From Ichthyophthirius multifiliis (lineage: Eukaryota; Ciliophora; Oligohymenophorea; Hymenostomatida), in contig NW_004086437.1 in assembly GCF_000220395.1 (NCBI RefSeq), positions 1-45,509 on the forward strand: 45,509 nucleotides of DNA, written 5' to 3'. The position numbers and the translations under genes were made by a program. Shown piece by piece: positions 23,050 through 34,483 of this stretch (position 1 is the stretch's first letter; every line of letters begins with the position of its first letter). The notes below the pieces were generated by a model. It searched no databases, had not been told where the DNA came from, and saw nothing but the letters and a program-made list of their open reading frames with translations.

Positions 23050-24271
23050 ATAATAATAATAATTATTATTATTATTATTATTATTTTATTATTATTATTT
23101 TTATTATTATTATTTTTATTATTATTATTTATTGTATTTATAATGTTATTTTGTTTAACATTTTAAGAATTTTTTTATTAATTATTAATATTATTATAAT
23201 TATTTCTTTGTTTTTTAAAAAATTTAGTTTCTAAATATTATTATTAATATATTTTTTGTAATAATTATTTATATTTTTTTTTTTTTTTTTATATATATAT
23301 TTTTATTTTTTTATATTTCTTTTTCATTTGCATTTCCATTTTCATTTCCATAAAACATATACATTTTATTTTTTTTGTTAAATGATGATTATTTTATAAA
23401 TTTTTAATTATTCTTTATTATTAATAATATTTATATTTACTTATTAATTTTATGTTTATTTATCTATTTATTTTTTTGTTTTCATTTTAAAATGTTTGTT
23501 TTGAAAAGTATAATAGTATTAATACATTATTAAAATTATTATTTTGAGTATAAAGTTTTTTTAATTATTTGTTTATTATTTCTTGGATAATTTTAGTTAT
23601 TTTATATTTTATTGTAATTTTAAGAATTAATTTTATATTTTATTTTTCTATCATATTATTATTAAGCTTTACATTCTTCTTATCATTTTGTTTCATTTAA
23701 TTTATTAGCTTAGTTTATATTTTCATAAAATATCGATTAAATTTATTAACTATTATAAAATTTATTTTTTAGTTACTCAATATATTTGTTATTTTATAAT
23801 TTTCTTATATTTACTTGTTTTGTTTCTTTTTCAGTATATTCAATTATAAAGATTAATTAATTTAAGTAATTATTTAATTGATGTTTTTTCATTAAAATTT
23901 ATTTTATTTATTAGATTAGCTCTTAAATTAAGTCATACATTTCATTATTTTATATAAATAAATTAATTGTATATTTGTATTATAAAATTCATTTTATTTC
24001 TTACATAATACTTGCTTTTTTTAGTCTATTTTATATTTATTTTTAAAATTTTTTTGCAATAATTATTTTATTAATTTTATTGGAATTGCTTTTTTTTGAC
24101 TTATCAGCAAAATTTATTAAAAATAATTTGTTATATTTTAACTTTTGCAAGTGTAATACTATATGATTTAGAAGGAAGTTTATTTAAAAATTTTTAGCTG
24201 CTTTTTAAATATAAATATTCTCTTGATATAAAATTTTTTACTTAATAAAATAAACACTTCTTCTTATACAT
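23050..24271 (-). CDS. Doubtful Lys/Gln/Asn-rich coiled-coil protein in a low-complexity tract
   Basis: From an ATG at 24269-24271 (MYKKKCLFYQ) a patchwork of minus-strand frames gives coiled-coil-like text: LPSKSYSITLAKVKIQQIIF, NEMYDLIQELIQQIKQILMK, FIIEYTEKETKQVNIRKLQN, MFYGNENGNANEKE and an Asn-run tail. At least two frame changes are needed, and no clear TGA stop is seen before the end of the convergent Pol-like gene. Gln codons are mostly TAA. The segment at about 23660-23960 looks most protein-like. No family is recognised. It could equally be AT-rich spacer with chance open frames. Confidence 0.3.
23052..23142. repeat. (TAA)n / (TTA)n microsatellite
   Basis: Runs of AAT units switch to TTA units directly after the Pol-like stop codon, with TTTTA interruptions. 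It is a simple-sequence tract in the 3' flank. Confidence 0.85.
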
Positions 24272-24423
24272 TTTTTTGTTTATATTATTATTTATATTAT
24301 TCATTAATAAACTATTTTTTTTTATTAATAAAAATAATTTTATAAATATTAGGGGTATAAGAAGCTGTTTAAAGCAAAATAAAATTAAAAAAACAAAAAA
24401 CTTAACTTTTTTTTAAAAAAAAA

Positions 24424-24452
24424 CTAATATATCAATATATCAATATATCAAT
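24424..24452. repeat. Short tandem repeat, unit ATATATCA
   Basis: Three and a bit copies of the octamer ATATATCA follow one another, between two genes on the minus strand. Confidence 0.8.
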
Positions 24453-24528
24453 TAAAAAAAAAATTTTAAATATTTTTTTTGTTAAATAAAATATATCTTT
24501 TAAAATTTTTATATATTTTTGTTTTGTT

Positions 24529-25054
24529 TCAAAAAGCTGCAAAATGAACATTATAAGTTCTTTTATTCCAACTTAATCCATTATTATTATAATCTCCAGG
24601 AGCAGGACCTTCTGGCTCCTTTTTATTATTAAATCTTTAAGCCTAAGGTAAAGTATTTCTTTCTTTTTTATTTTTAGTTTTTTAATCAATGCTTTTATAA
24701 TTTTATTATTCATCTTCTTCTTCATAAATTTCATCTATAATATTGTTTTATTTGAATCTTATTTCTTAACACCCAAATCCTAAATTAGGGATAATTGGTT
24801 TTATTTCGGGATCAACATTCTAAATATTTAATAATTTATGCTAAATATCGTAATAATCTAATTTATATGCTCCAATAGGAGGTTTTTATTCTTAATTTTT
24901 AAAAATATATTAATAATAATTAATAAAAAAAAACAACCTTTGGGATTTTAAAATATTATTTATCTATCTAAATTAGATTTGAAAACAGCTGATTAAGCGT
25001 TTTATTATATTTATTCTTTAAATGGTTCTATATAAGATCCTGGACCAGGTATTT

Positions 25055-25107
<53 letters not shown>

Positions 25108-26657
25108 TATTTTTATAATATTTACCTCTATTTTATTTTTAAATCTTTTATCTTTCGTACCAAAATTTCCTTTGTATCCTTTCTAAAGATTTTCAATTAT
25201 TTTATCTGAAAGCTTTTTTTTTTTTATCTTATAAATTTTTTTTATTTTTTATATATTTAAACATTCTTATTTATTTAATATTATCCAGGACTTGGTCTTA
25301 GTTCTTAAATTTATTTTACTTCAAAGCGTGAGTTTGATGATAAAAAAGGAGGTTATTTTATTTTTTACACCTTTTAATTTTATATAAAAATATATATTAA
25401 TAATTATTTTACTTATAAAGGCTGCTTTACTTCAAATAATCCTTTAATAACAGGATTATATTATCCAGGACCTACTCTATTTTGAAAAATTTCGTTTTGA
25501 TTAAACCTACTAGGAGTAAATGATCCAAAGTTTTGAAACTTTTATGCTTTTGTTTATATTTTGTATTCTTAATTAAAATAATGTCCTGGTCCTGGATTTA
25601 TTTCCTTATTTATAAAAAAAATAAAATATACTTATATTATAATTTCTTAAAATACTTCGCTATTTTCTTTATTTTCCTTCTCATATTTTAAACTTGATTA
25701 AGTTTTTAGGCTTTAAACAGATTTCTATTTTGTTAAAGATTTGGCTTATTTGTTTGCAAAAGCTGGGCTTTATTTTAATTTATACAAAGGAATTTATTTT
25801 ACCTAAGCATTATATGAACCTGGTCCTATGTTATTATTTGCTGAGTCTCTTAAAATTCCAATTGTTCTTGATTAATATTTATGCCATTATGTTCCTTATT
25901 GATTATGCCTTAACATAGTATCATCAGGATTATAATATCCTGGTCCAACCTTATTTATATTATTATTTAATAAAAGTAAATTAAAATTACAGAATCTATT
26001 TAATCTCCATTGTATAAATGCATAGGTAACTTATTAAGTGATAATTCACCGTCTTTATAAAAATATTTGTTTTTTTTTTTATTTTTTACTTTCGTTTTCA
26101 GAATATCCATAAGTATTTGCTTTTGAAGGAATAGAAGGAGCAACTTAATATCTATTTAATTTCATTAAATGATCTATGATATCTATTTTTTAACTTTATT
26201 TATTGTTTTCTTATATTTTATTCTATTATAAATAATTAATGTCAAAATCATAAAATCCTGGGCCTGGAATAAGCTCTTTTTATTTAATCGAGTTTTCTTC
26301 AAATCTTTAATAATTTTTATTCATAATTTTCAGATATATTTAATTAATTTAAATTTACCTTTTAGATGTGCAATTAAAATATTAAGAAGGCTTTTTGATT
26401 TATAATGATTTTACTTTTTCATTTTATAACTCTTTAAGGTTATTTAATTAAGTTATATCCGTTTAATATTGACCTGGACCTGGAGTAATTTACTATTCTT
26501 TGATATTTTTTTAACGTTCTTCAGTAGATCCAAATCCTGCATATGATTTCTTAATACTATATCCATTACGGATATTATAAGTTCCGGGACCAGTGTTTGA
26601 ATTAATTTAAGAATTTAAAAAAGAATTTGTTTTTTGTGATAAATATACGAAAGCCAT
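24529..26657 (-). CDS. Sperm-tail PG-rich repeat (STPGR) protein
   Basis: STPGR proteins (ODF3/CIMAP and STPG families) bind ciliary and cytoskeletal microtubules; a role in the ciliate axoneme or cortex is inferred. The start MAFVYLSQKTNSFLNS is at 26657 and the stop TGA at 24529, after YNVHFAAF. At least nine repeats of the P-G-P-G-x-Y type are spread along the protein: NTGPGTYNI, TPGPGQYQTD, LIPGPGFYDF, VGPGYYNPDD, IGPGSYNAQ, NPGPGHY, VGPGQYNPV, RPSPGQY, EIPGPGSY and EGPAPGDYN. About ten small introns split the repeats; one is at 26305-26358 (54 nt). Not every splice site was resolved. The pairing with a second STPGR gene at 34.5-36.6 kb suggests one ciliary repertoire, not a tandem duplication, since the flanks differ. 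Confidence 0.85.
25058..25107. repeat. (TA)n microsatellite in an STPGR intron
   Basis: About 25 TA units, with one C interruption, lie inside an intron that follows the EIPGPGSY repeat. Confidence 0.85.
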
Positions 26658-27132
26658 TACTTTATTAAAAAAACTTTATAATAATACTTTTTTTTATTGT
26701 TGAATTTAATAGTTTTTTATTTTTAATGTATTTTATTTATTAAAATATTTAATAAAGTTATTTTTTTATCAAACAAAAAAAATAATAATAAAATAAAATA
26801 TTTATTAGTAGTTATTTTATAAAAATGTAGTTTGGAAAATTTAAGGAAATTTTTTTGCTGAAGATAATATTAATAGCTATTTAAAAAAATTTGTATATAA
26901 ATCAAATACTAAAAATACAAAGAAAATAATCTTAATTATATAATAATTAAATTATTTATGTATATATATTATTTTTTATCGAATAAATTAATTATTTACT
27001 TTACTAAGCTAAAATAATTATAATGTATTAAAATATATAATATATAAAACAAGTTAAATTTTTAAATATATTAAGTTTTTTAATTTTTGAATTAATTAAT
27101 CAGTATTTAGATATAATAATGTATTTTTTTAT
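26658..27132. other. Intergenic AT-rich spacer
   Basis: Holds the STPGR promoter and the 3' flank of the next minus-strand gene. No gene is seen. Confidence 0.5.
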
Positions 27133-27777
27133 TCAAATTTTTTTTTTTTAAATACTTAAATCGATTTTTTATTTACAATTACTAATTTTAAACAAATTAT
27201 ATTTATTTTTAATTATCTTTTAAACATGACTATTATTTTATTTAATATTATCATTCTAAGTATTAATTATTCTATTGAAAATTGTATTATTAAATTTAAT
27301 ATTATTAACCTTATTTTTATTATCATTATTATTTAAAAGATCTTTTTATTTAATCTATTTATGTTTTTTAAGATTGTCTATAATGTGTTTATGTTTTTTA
27401 TTTAAAAGCTCTATTTTACTTTCTAATGTTTCTTTACCTATTTACTTACCACATAACATATATAAATCTTAAAAATTTCTCGTTATATTTTTCTAGCATT
27501 AATTCTCATTTTAATATAATTAACTTCTTAAATAAAATAATTGTAAAAAATTTAAACACTTATCTTAAGATATTAAAGGATTATATTTAGCTTCATATAA
27601 CTATTAGTCTTCTTCTTCCCAAATATTAAAAGAAGATGACGAGGAATTTAAAGAATCTTGCTCTGGATAATAGTTTATCCATTTAGTTTTATTATGTTAA
27701 CCCATTATACGTGTAGATATTTTAAATTATTTTGAATTTTTAACAATTAAAGTTTGCTATGCTGCTCTATTTAACAT
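27133..27777 (-). CDS. Unassigned 214-residue protein
   Basis: One uninterrupted frame of 645 nt (214 aa plus TGA) with TAA/TAG as glutamine; no intron is needed. The start used is the first ATG (MLNRAAQQTLIVKNSKQFKI). The N-terminal half has mixed composition: MGQHNKTKWINYYPEQDSLN, FNIWEEEDQQLYEAKYNPLI, CLNFLQLFYLRSQLYQ and DLYMLCGKQIGKETLESKIE. The C-terminal half is Lys/Asn-rich, probably coiled coil, and ends in an A-run. No signal peptide or membrane segment is visible. No family is recognised. The W-x(n)-WEEED acidic patch might be a protein-binding motif. Confidence 0.65.
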
Positions 27778-28837
27778 TATATATATATTTTTTTTTTTCA
27801 ATTTAATAATTAGTTATTTATTTATATAAATTATTTTTTTTACTTTTAAAAGTCTTAAAATAGAATTAAGTAAATATATAAGCTAAAATCATTTATTGTA
27901 GCTATTAATAAAAGAATATTATTTAATTTTATAGAAAAAATAAAATTTATATTTTTTAGCAAACAATAAAATAAAACTTAAATATATATATATAATTAAT
28001 TAAAAATTAAAATTTAATAAAATAATAAAAAGCAAATTAAATTGAAGTAATATTTTTATAATTATAAAATATTCATATTAATTATTTATATTTATTTAGT
28101 AGATTAAATTTTAATTATTTTGAATTATACTTAGTTATTTAATTTATTTATATTTTATAAATAATCTTTATTTAATATTTTATTAAAATTTATTTCATAA
28201 AATTAATATTTTTAAATTTAATTTAGAAATAATAATAATTAAAAGAAATTTTATATTTAATATAATATAGATAATACTGCATAAAATATAAAGAATTTAA
28301 TTTTTATCAGAATTTATAAGAATCAATATTTTAAATATTTAAAATAGTTAAAAGTTTATATTATAATATCATATTTGTTTTAAATTTTTTTAAAAAAATA
28401 TTAGATAAAAATCAATAAATTTAAAATAATAGAAGCTAAAAAAAGTATTTATTTTATTATAAATATTTTAAATTTATATATAATTATAATTATTATTGAT
28501 TAAAGCAATAATTTATTTATTAAATATTTTTTTAAATTTTATATAAAAATATAATTTTTTTATTTTTATAATTAGATTTTATTTGTTAACTTAAAAATAA
28601 TTTTTGTTCTTTAAATGTAATTCGATGGTTTTTTGTATAGACTTATATATAAGTAATTCTATAAATAATTTTTTTATAAATTTACATAAAAAATTCAATT
28701 TTTTTCTAAATACAAAATAACAAAGGTATAAATTTAAAATAAAAAAAAATTAAAAAAAAATATAAAATAATAAAGGCAGAGGAAAAAATAATTTTATAAT
28801 AATTAAAAAAAAAAAATTAAAATTAAATAAATTAAAA
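27778..28837. other. Intergenic AT-rich region upstream of RPS3
   Basis: About 1 kb with no supported gene on either strand. It holds the divergent promoters of the 214-residue gene (minus) and RPS3 (plus). Confidence 0.45.
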
Positions 28838-29630
28838 ATGGAAAAATAAGTTAAATAAATTAATAAGAAGAAGAAAGTAAAAATAAAAAATAGGAAAATA
28901 ATATAATTTTTTTAAAAAATAGTTCGTTGCAGATGGTGTTTTCAATGCTGAATTACATTGCTTCTTCTCTAAATCTCTCTAAGATGCCGGTTATGCTGGA
29001 ATTGAAGTCCGTAGAACCCCTATGAAAATTGAAATCAGAATTAAAGCCACCAAGCCTTAACATGTTATCGGTTTAGAAGGAAAGAAACACAAAGAACTTA
29101 CCTACTTCTTATAAAAAAGATTCGGATATGCTAATGACTAATTATAAATCCTTGCTGAACCCGTAAAAAACAAAGGTCTTTGTGCCTCTGCTTAAGTCGA
29201 AGCTTTGAACTATAAATTATTAAAGGACGTCCCAGTTAGATTAGCTGCTAACTACATTATAAGATAAGTTATTAATGATGGAGCTAAAGGTTGTGAAGTC
29301 ATTATCTCCGGAAAATTATAATAATAAAGAGCTAAAACCATGAAATTCAAATAAGGTTATATGATCTGTACTGGTCAACCCAGAAAGGACTACGTCGATG
29401 TTGCTGTCAGACACGTCTTTTTCAAATAAGGAATCATGGGAGTAAAAGTAAAAATTATGTTACCATATGACCCCACTGGTAAATTCGGTGTTAGAACTCC
29501 TATTCCTGATAATGTTGTTATTAATGAACCCAAGAGAGACGATAATGATAAAGAAATTAGAACCGCTTAAGAAAATGTATCCTAATAATAATAAGATTAA
29601 TAATAATAATAATAAACCTAATAATAATGA
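28838..29630 (+). CDS. RPS3: 40S ribosomal protein uS3 (RPS3)
   Basis: Small-subunit ribosomal protein near the mRNA entry channel. Exon 1 (28838-28876) codes 13 residues, MEKQVKQINKKKK, followed by a 46-nt intron (28877-28922) and exon 2 to 29630; total 248 aa, in frame, against about 243 in humans. The sequence shows [40 protein letters not shown], the KH-type loop [79 protein letters not shown] and [13 protein letters not shown]. The C terminus is a poly-Gln run written as TAA. G+C is clearly higher than in neighbouring genes, as expected for a highly expressed gene with preferred codons. Confidence 0.98.
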
Positions 29631-30200
29631 TTATGATGATTTTTAATTTTATATTTTTATAGTTATTAAATAATGTATTAAAATAAAAAAAAATGTTTAT
29701 TGTAAAATCTTTTTTTTATTTAAATTTTTTAAATTATAAGCTTATATTTTATAATATGAATACTATTTTTATTTTTATATAAAAATATTTAATAATTTTT
29801 ATTAATTGTTTTAAAGTATTTTGTTTATAATTTTTTTTTTTTTTTATAATTAAAATTAAAATTATTTTAAATAATTTGAAAAAATTATATTATTTTACTT
29901 AAATTAAAAAATGGTTGTGCTTAATATATAAAAATAATTAAATTTTACAGAGTTTTTAATTATTTATTTAATGTATAAAAGTTTTTAATTTTTAATAATA
30001 TATTTATATTCTCATGACTATAAAAAATTACTAAGATTTTATCGCCTTTTATAAATCCATATTATTTAATTTCAAAAGTACTTTTATTTTACTTAAATAA
30101 ATCATATTTTGAAATTATATTATAAAGTAATATATTTTTTTTATTTTTTAAATTAAAACTTAAATTTTAAATAATAATTAAAAAATCAAATTAATTAATA
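29631..30200. other. 3' flank of RPS3, AT-rich
   Basis: Almost G/C-free. Minus-strand frames are open simply because TGA cannot form without G, so open length carries little weight here. Confidence 0.35.
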
Positions 30201-31010
30201 GTTTTATTTTATAATCTTTTTTATTTGTTTAATTTTATTTTAAATCTTTAAATCTGCTAATAAGATTTAAATAATTATTATGCACATAATAAACTTTAAA
30301 CTATTTAAAATTTTAGAAATCATAAAAAATAACAGTTTCTAATTAGAATTCAGGATGGAATACAAACTTTTCTGATAATTTTTAATTCATATTTTTGCTA
30401 AAATATGATTAAGAACATAAAAATCCTTTATAAAAAAAACGCATTTTATTTTAATATAGAATATATATACTTATTTTTTAAAAATTTATAATTGTTTTAT
30501 TTAATTAATAAGTTAAACCCCTTTATTTTTGTTTTTTATCTGATTCAGCTAAAACTTAATTATTTCAAGACTTTTATTGTCTTATAATTTTGGTTTTAGA
30601 AGTTATTTGATAAATTTATTTATATTAATTGAATTTTAAAAATTAATATAAAAGTTTTATTACTAAGAACTTTTAACGATTCTTTTAAATTTTAATTTTT
30701 TAATTTTAGTCTCCTTTTTAAAAAAAATATTAAATTTTTGGTGATAACTTTTGTTAAAATAAGAATTTAGTTCATTTTTTAAACCATAATCTTCACTTTT
30801 ATTTTATTATGGCTGAAATTTATTATTATTTTTTTGTTAAAAATAAGATTAGGAGAGAAGATTACCAAATATCTATTATTAAATATTCGGAATTTTTAAT
30901 GGATTTAGATTCGTAGAATTTTAAATTTTTTATTAGTTTAAATTGTTTATAAGTTATTTGATTTATATAATTAATCAAGTAATTCGTCTTATAAATAAAG
31001 CATATTTAAA
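30010..31010 (-). CDS. Doubtful coding stretch, unassigned
   Basis: Several minus-strand segments have protein-like composition: DYGLKNELNSYFNKSYHQKF (about 30750), LLKPKLQDNKSLEIIKFQLN, EKFVFHPEFQLETVIFYDFQ (about 30340), VYYVHNNYLNLISRFKDLK and IKQYGFIKGDKILVIFYSHE (about 30030). They lie in different frames and need at least two slips. Neither a start nor a stop could be fixed. No family is recognised. It may be a real gene hit by homopolymer errors, or a decayed gene. Confidence 0.3.
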
Positions 31011-32137
31011 TTTACATCTTTTTATAAAAAATTATATATTGATAATTTGAAAAAAAATTAAATAACTTTAATTAATTTTATGAGTAAATAAACTAATTAT
31101 AGACAATTATATAATTAAATATATTTTTTTTACAATAGATATGTATATGTTTTAAGTTATAATTTTAATATAAATTTACATGTTTAAAGATAATTTGGAC
31201 TATTTTAAAAAAATAATTTTTGCTTTAAAATTAATAATTATCATAAATTATGTAATTTAACTATTAATATTTATTATCATAAACAATATGATTTTATTAT
31301 TAAAATTATATAATCATTTAAATTATAAACTTTTAATTTTAATATAAATTTTTATTTTATAATTATTATAAACAAATTTTTTATATTACAATTTATAAAT
31401 ATAACTATAAATTAATTTTTAAAACAAAATAAATAAATAAATTGAAAATTAAAGTTTTTTTATTTTTTAATTAAAATATTTATAAAAATTAAATAAGTCT
31501 ATAAATTAATGTAATATTTTGAATTTTTTAAATTATTTAATATTTTCAAATTTATTTACTAATAATTTTTTATAAATTGTACTTTTATTTTTTATATATA
31601 AAATATACAATAGAAAATAATAAGAATTTTACAAAATAATATATTTATAAATATATATTATTTTTATTATTATAATTTAATTTTTTTTATATATAAATTA
31701 TCCCTTTTTATTAATAAAAAATATATTTAATTTATATAATTGTTTAATTCATAATTAAATAATTTTAAATTAATTTTTTTAAGAATATTATTTAAAGAAT
31801 TTTATTATATTTTAAATGGTTAAACAAGCTTAAAAATAGTAAGTACTATTTATTTATGATTATATTTTAAAATATTTTAAATAATTTTATTTTTAGTAAC
31901 TTTAAAAATAAATAAATTTTATTTTTTCTATTAATAAATTTGTAATATTTTATTTTATATACTATATTAAATTAATTATAAAATATATTAATAATGGTCT
32001 TATTAACAATAAAATATATTATAAATATATAAAATAAAATAATTAAAATTATTTTTTCGTTTATGTTAATTAAAATTTTATTATAATTATTAAAAATAAA
32101 TAAAAACAAAAAAATATAGATAGTATATAAAACAAAT
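31011..32137. other. Intergenic AT-rich region
   Basis: No gene is supported. Sequence is A/T runs, with the promoter of the coiled-coil gene at the right end. Confidence 0.4.
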
Positions 32138-34230
32138 ATGAATAAAATATAAAACTTAAGCGAATAATAATTTATGTAATAATAAATATAATAATAAAAT
32201 CCTTAGGAAAACATGTTTAGTTGCACAGATAATGTTGTTTTATAATAATTATAAAGTAAATTGAATGTTTAAAAACAATTTTATTAACAAGAATCAGAAA
32301 TTTAAGATAAAACGAATTCTTATTACAGCATACATAATAATAATTTAATAATATTGATAACTTAAATAGCATTAATAATGAAAATTAATAAAAAAATATA
32401 TTTTAATAAACGAGTTAAAGGAAAATTTAATTAAATAAGTCTGAAATTATCATTAATAGAAATATTTTATAAAAGAACTTAACTTTTCATCCTTAAATAA
32501 ATAAGAATTCCTAAAAAATAGCTAAGAGGACAAATAAAGACAAAGATTACCCAATAAAATATTTATATTAAGATTTTTTGGATAGAAAAACAAAAGAAAA
32601 TGAGAAAAGAATAAATATTGAAAACAAAATTACTGAAAACATACAGAAATCAAAAATAATTTAAAAGAGTTAAAAAATTGTAAAAAAAAATTAGAAAAGG
32701 CTTTATTTTAAATTATTTAATCAATAAACGAGCCAGAATACATTGATTTTGCAAATTTCGGTCTTTTATTTTAAAATCTTGGTATCTTTAAAAATTTATA
32801 ATTTAAAAAAGAACAATCTGAATAAACTTCTCTTATTATTAAAGAAAAAAGTAATATAGATCTGAATAGATTGTAAAAAGAAATGAATTTTCATGAATAA
32901 GGTTTTAGAGTTTTAAGTTTAGATAATTAACATGGAGTCTGCAAAAAAGTTATGTTTTGTTCACTTTTAGTGTTTTTTGAAAATAAAATGAGTATAAATT
33001 AGGCTGAAAGTTTATTAAGTGATATATTTTATGAATATTTGTCAAAATAAGAATATTTCAAAGGAAACTTATAAATTTAAAATATTGAAAAACTATAATT
33101 TGTTAATAAATTTTTAATGGAAAATATTAATTACAATGGAGGTTTTTTTTTATATATATTTTAAAAATAATAATTATTTTTTAATTAAAGATTTATTAGA
33201 ATAATAAAACTGGAATTTAGAAAAATTAATATAAAATTTCAGAAAATTGAATGATGATAAGACTAATTTAATGGAATGGTATAGGAATTCTAGAAAAGAT
33301 ATTTTAGGCGATTTAAAAAATTAAGAAAAATAAAAAATCAAGTCTGAGAAAATAAATAAATCAAAAAACACATTCGAACAAAAAATTAATTTTGAAAGAT
33401 TCGAAATGCTTTATGAAGAATCAAAAAAAATAGAAAATAAAAAAAAAGAAGTTTAAGAAAAAGCAGAAAAACAAAATCAATTAATTTATACTTTTAAGCC
33501 TTAAATAAATGTTAATAGTCAAAAAATAATAAATAATAATTAATTTTTTAAAACTTCTGTATATTCAAAATTACATAATAAATATATTTAAAATTAGGAG
33601 TAAATTTAAAATGCGAAATAAAACTTAGAAAATATTAGAAGAGAAAAAGAAATAAAAGAATGTTCTTTTAAACCACAAATAAATTATTAATTAAATTTTG
33701 ATAAAAATACTTCAGTATAAATAATTAAAGGAGCAAAAGAATAAATGGATAGGATGAATAAAGCTAGAGAAGCTTAAAATCAAAAAGAAACTTTTTTTGA
33801 AAGGTAGAGAATGTATATTTCTTAAAATATGTAAAAAACAACTTAGGCAATTCCTTTTTCATTTGATTTATAGAAGAGCAAAGAAAATAAAAATAGGGAA
33901 ATACTTGGAAATATAGAAATAAACTATTAAAAAGGTAAAAAAAGTTATATTTTAGTTTATAAAGGAGATGATCCAGAATTATTAGCTTTTAATTTTTCCA
34001 AAATTTATTCTTTAAATGAAGAAATGAAAAATATTTTATGTTAACTTTTGACTGATTTTATTTAATCTTTTGTTAATAAAAAAACATAAGATATTTAAAG
34101 TTTATATAATTTTAATAACTTAGAAAATTAAAAAACAAATTAACAAGAAACTGAATAGCTTTAAGAGTAATATGAAGAAAGTGAAATTTTTAATATGTAA
34201 AGAGAAAAAAATCAAGTATAAAAAATATGA
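32138..34230 (+). CDS. Coiled-coil cytoskeletal-type protein with EF-hand-like region and C-terminal GDDP domain
   Basis: Two exons (32138-33141, 33191-34230; 49-nt intron). With two single-base gaps filled, near 32330-32355 and in the A9 run at 32682-32690, the protein is about 681 aa. It follows a layout common in ciliate and kinetoplastid cytoskeletal proteins: short F-x-P-x-I-N boxes (LTFHPQINKNSQKIA, TFKPQINVNS, CSFKPQINYQL), each followed by Lys/Glu-rich helices. Between them, IDFANFGLLLQNLGIFKN and VMFCSLLVFFENKMSINQ resemble a degenerate EF-hand pair. The end SYILVYKGDDPELLAFNFSK plus IYSLNEEMKNILCQLL is like the small domain found at the end of some such proteins (vYxGDDPxxLAxxF). 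The precise family is not recognised; a ciliary or cortical role is inferred only from this layout. Confidence 0.65.
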
Positions 34231-34483
34231 ACATTAAATAAATATTTAATGGATAATTATATTGTTTCGTTTGTCTATATTAGTTGACCGTTATTATATT
34301 TTTATTATTTAATATATATTTTTATTTTATTTTTTATAAGACATATTGCTTTTAATATATATTATAACTTTTTTAATATATTTATTTTATATAATATGTT
34401 TCTTAATTTTTAATTTTTTTTTTTAAAAAAAAAACATAATATTTATTTTATTTATAATTCAAAATAAAATATAAAAAATTAAA

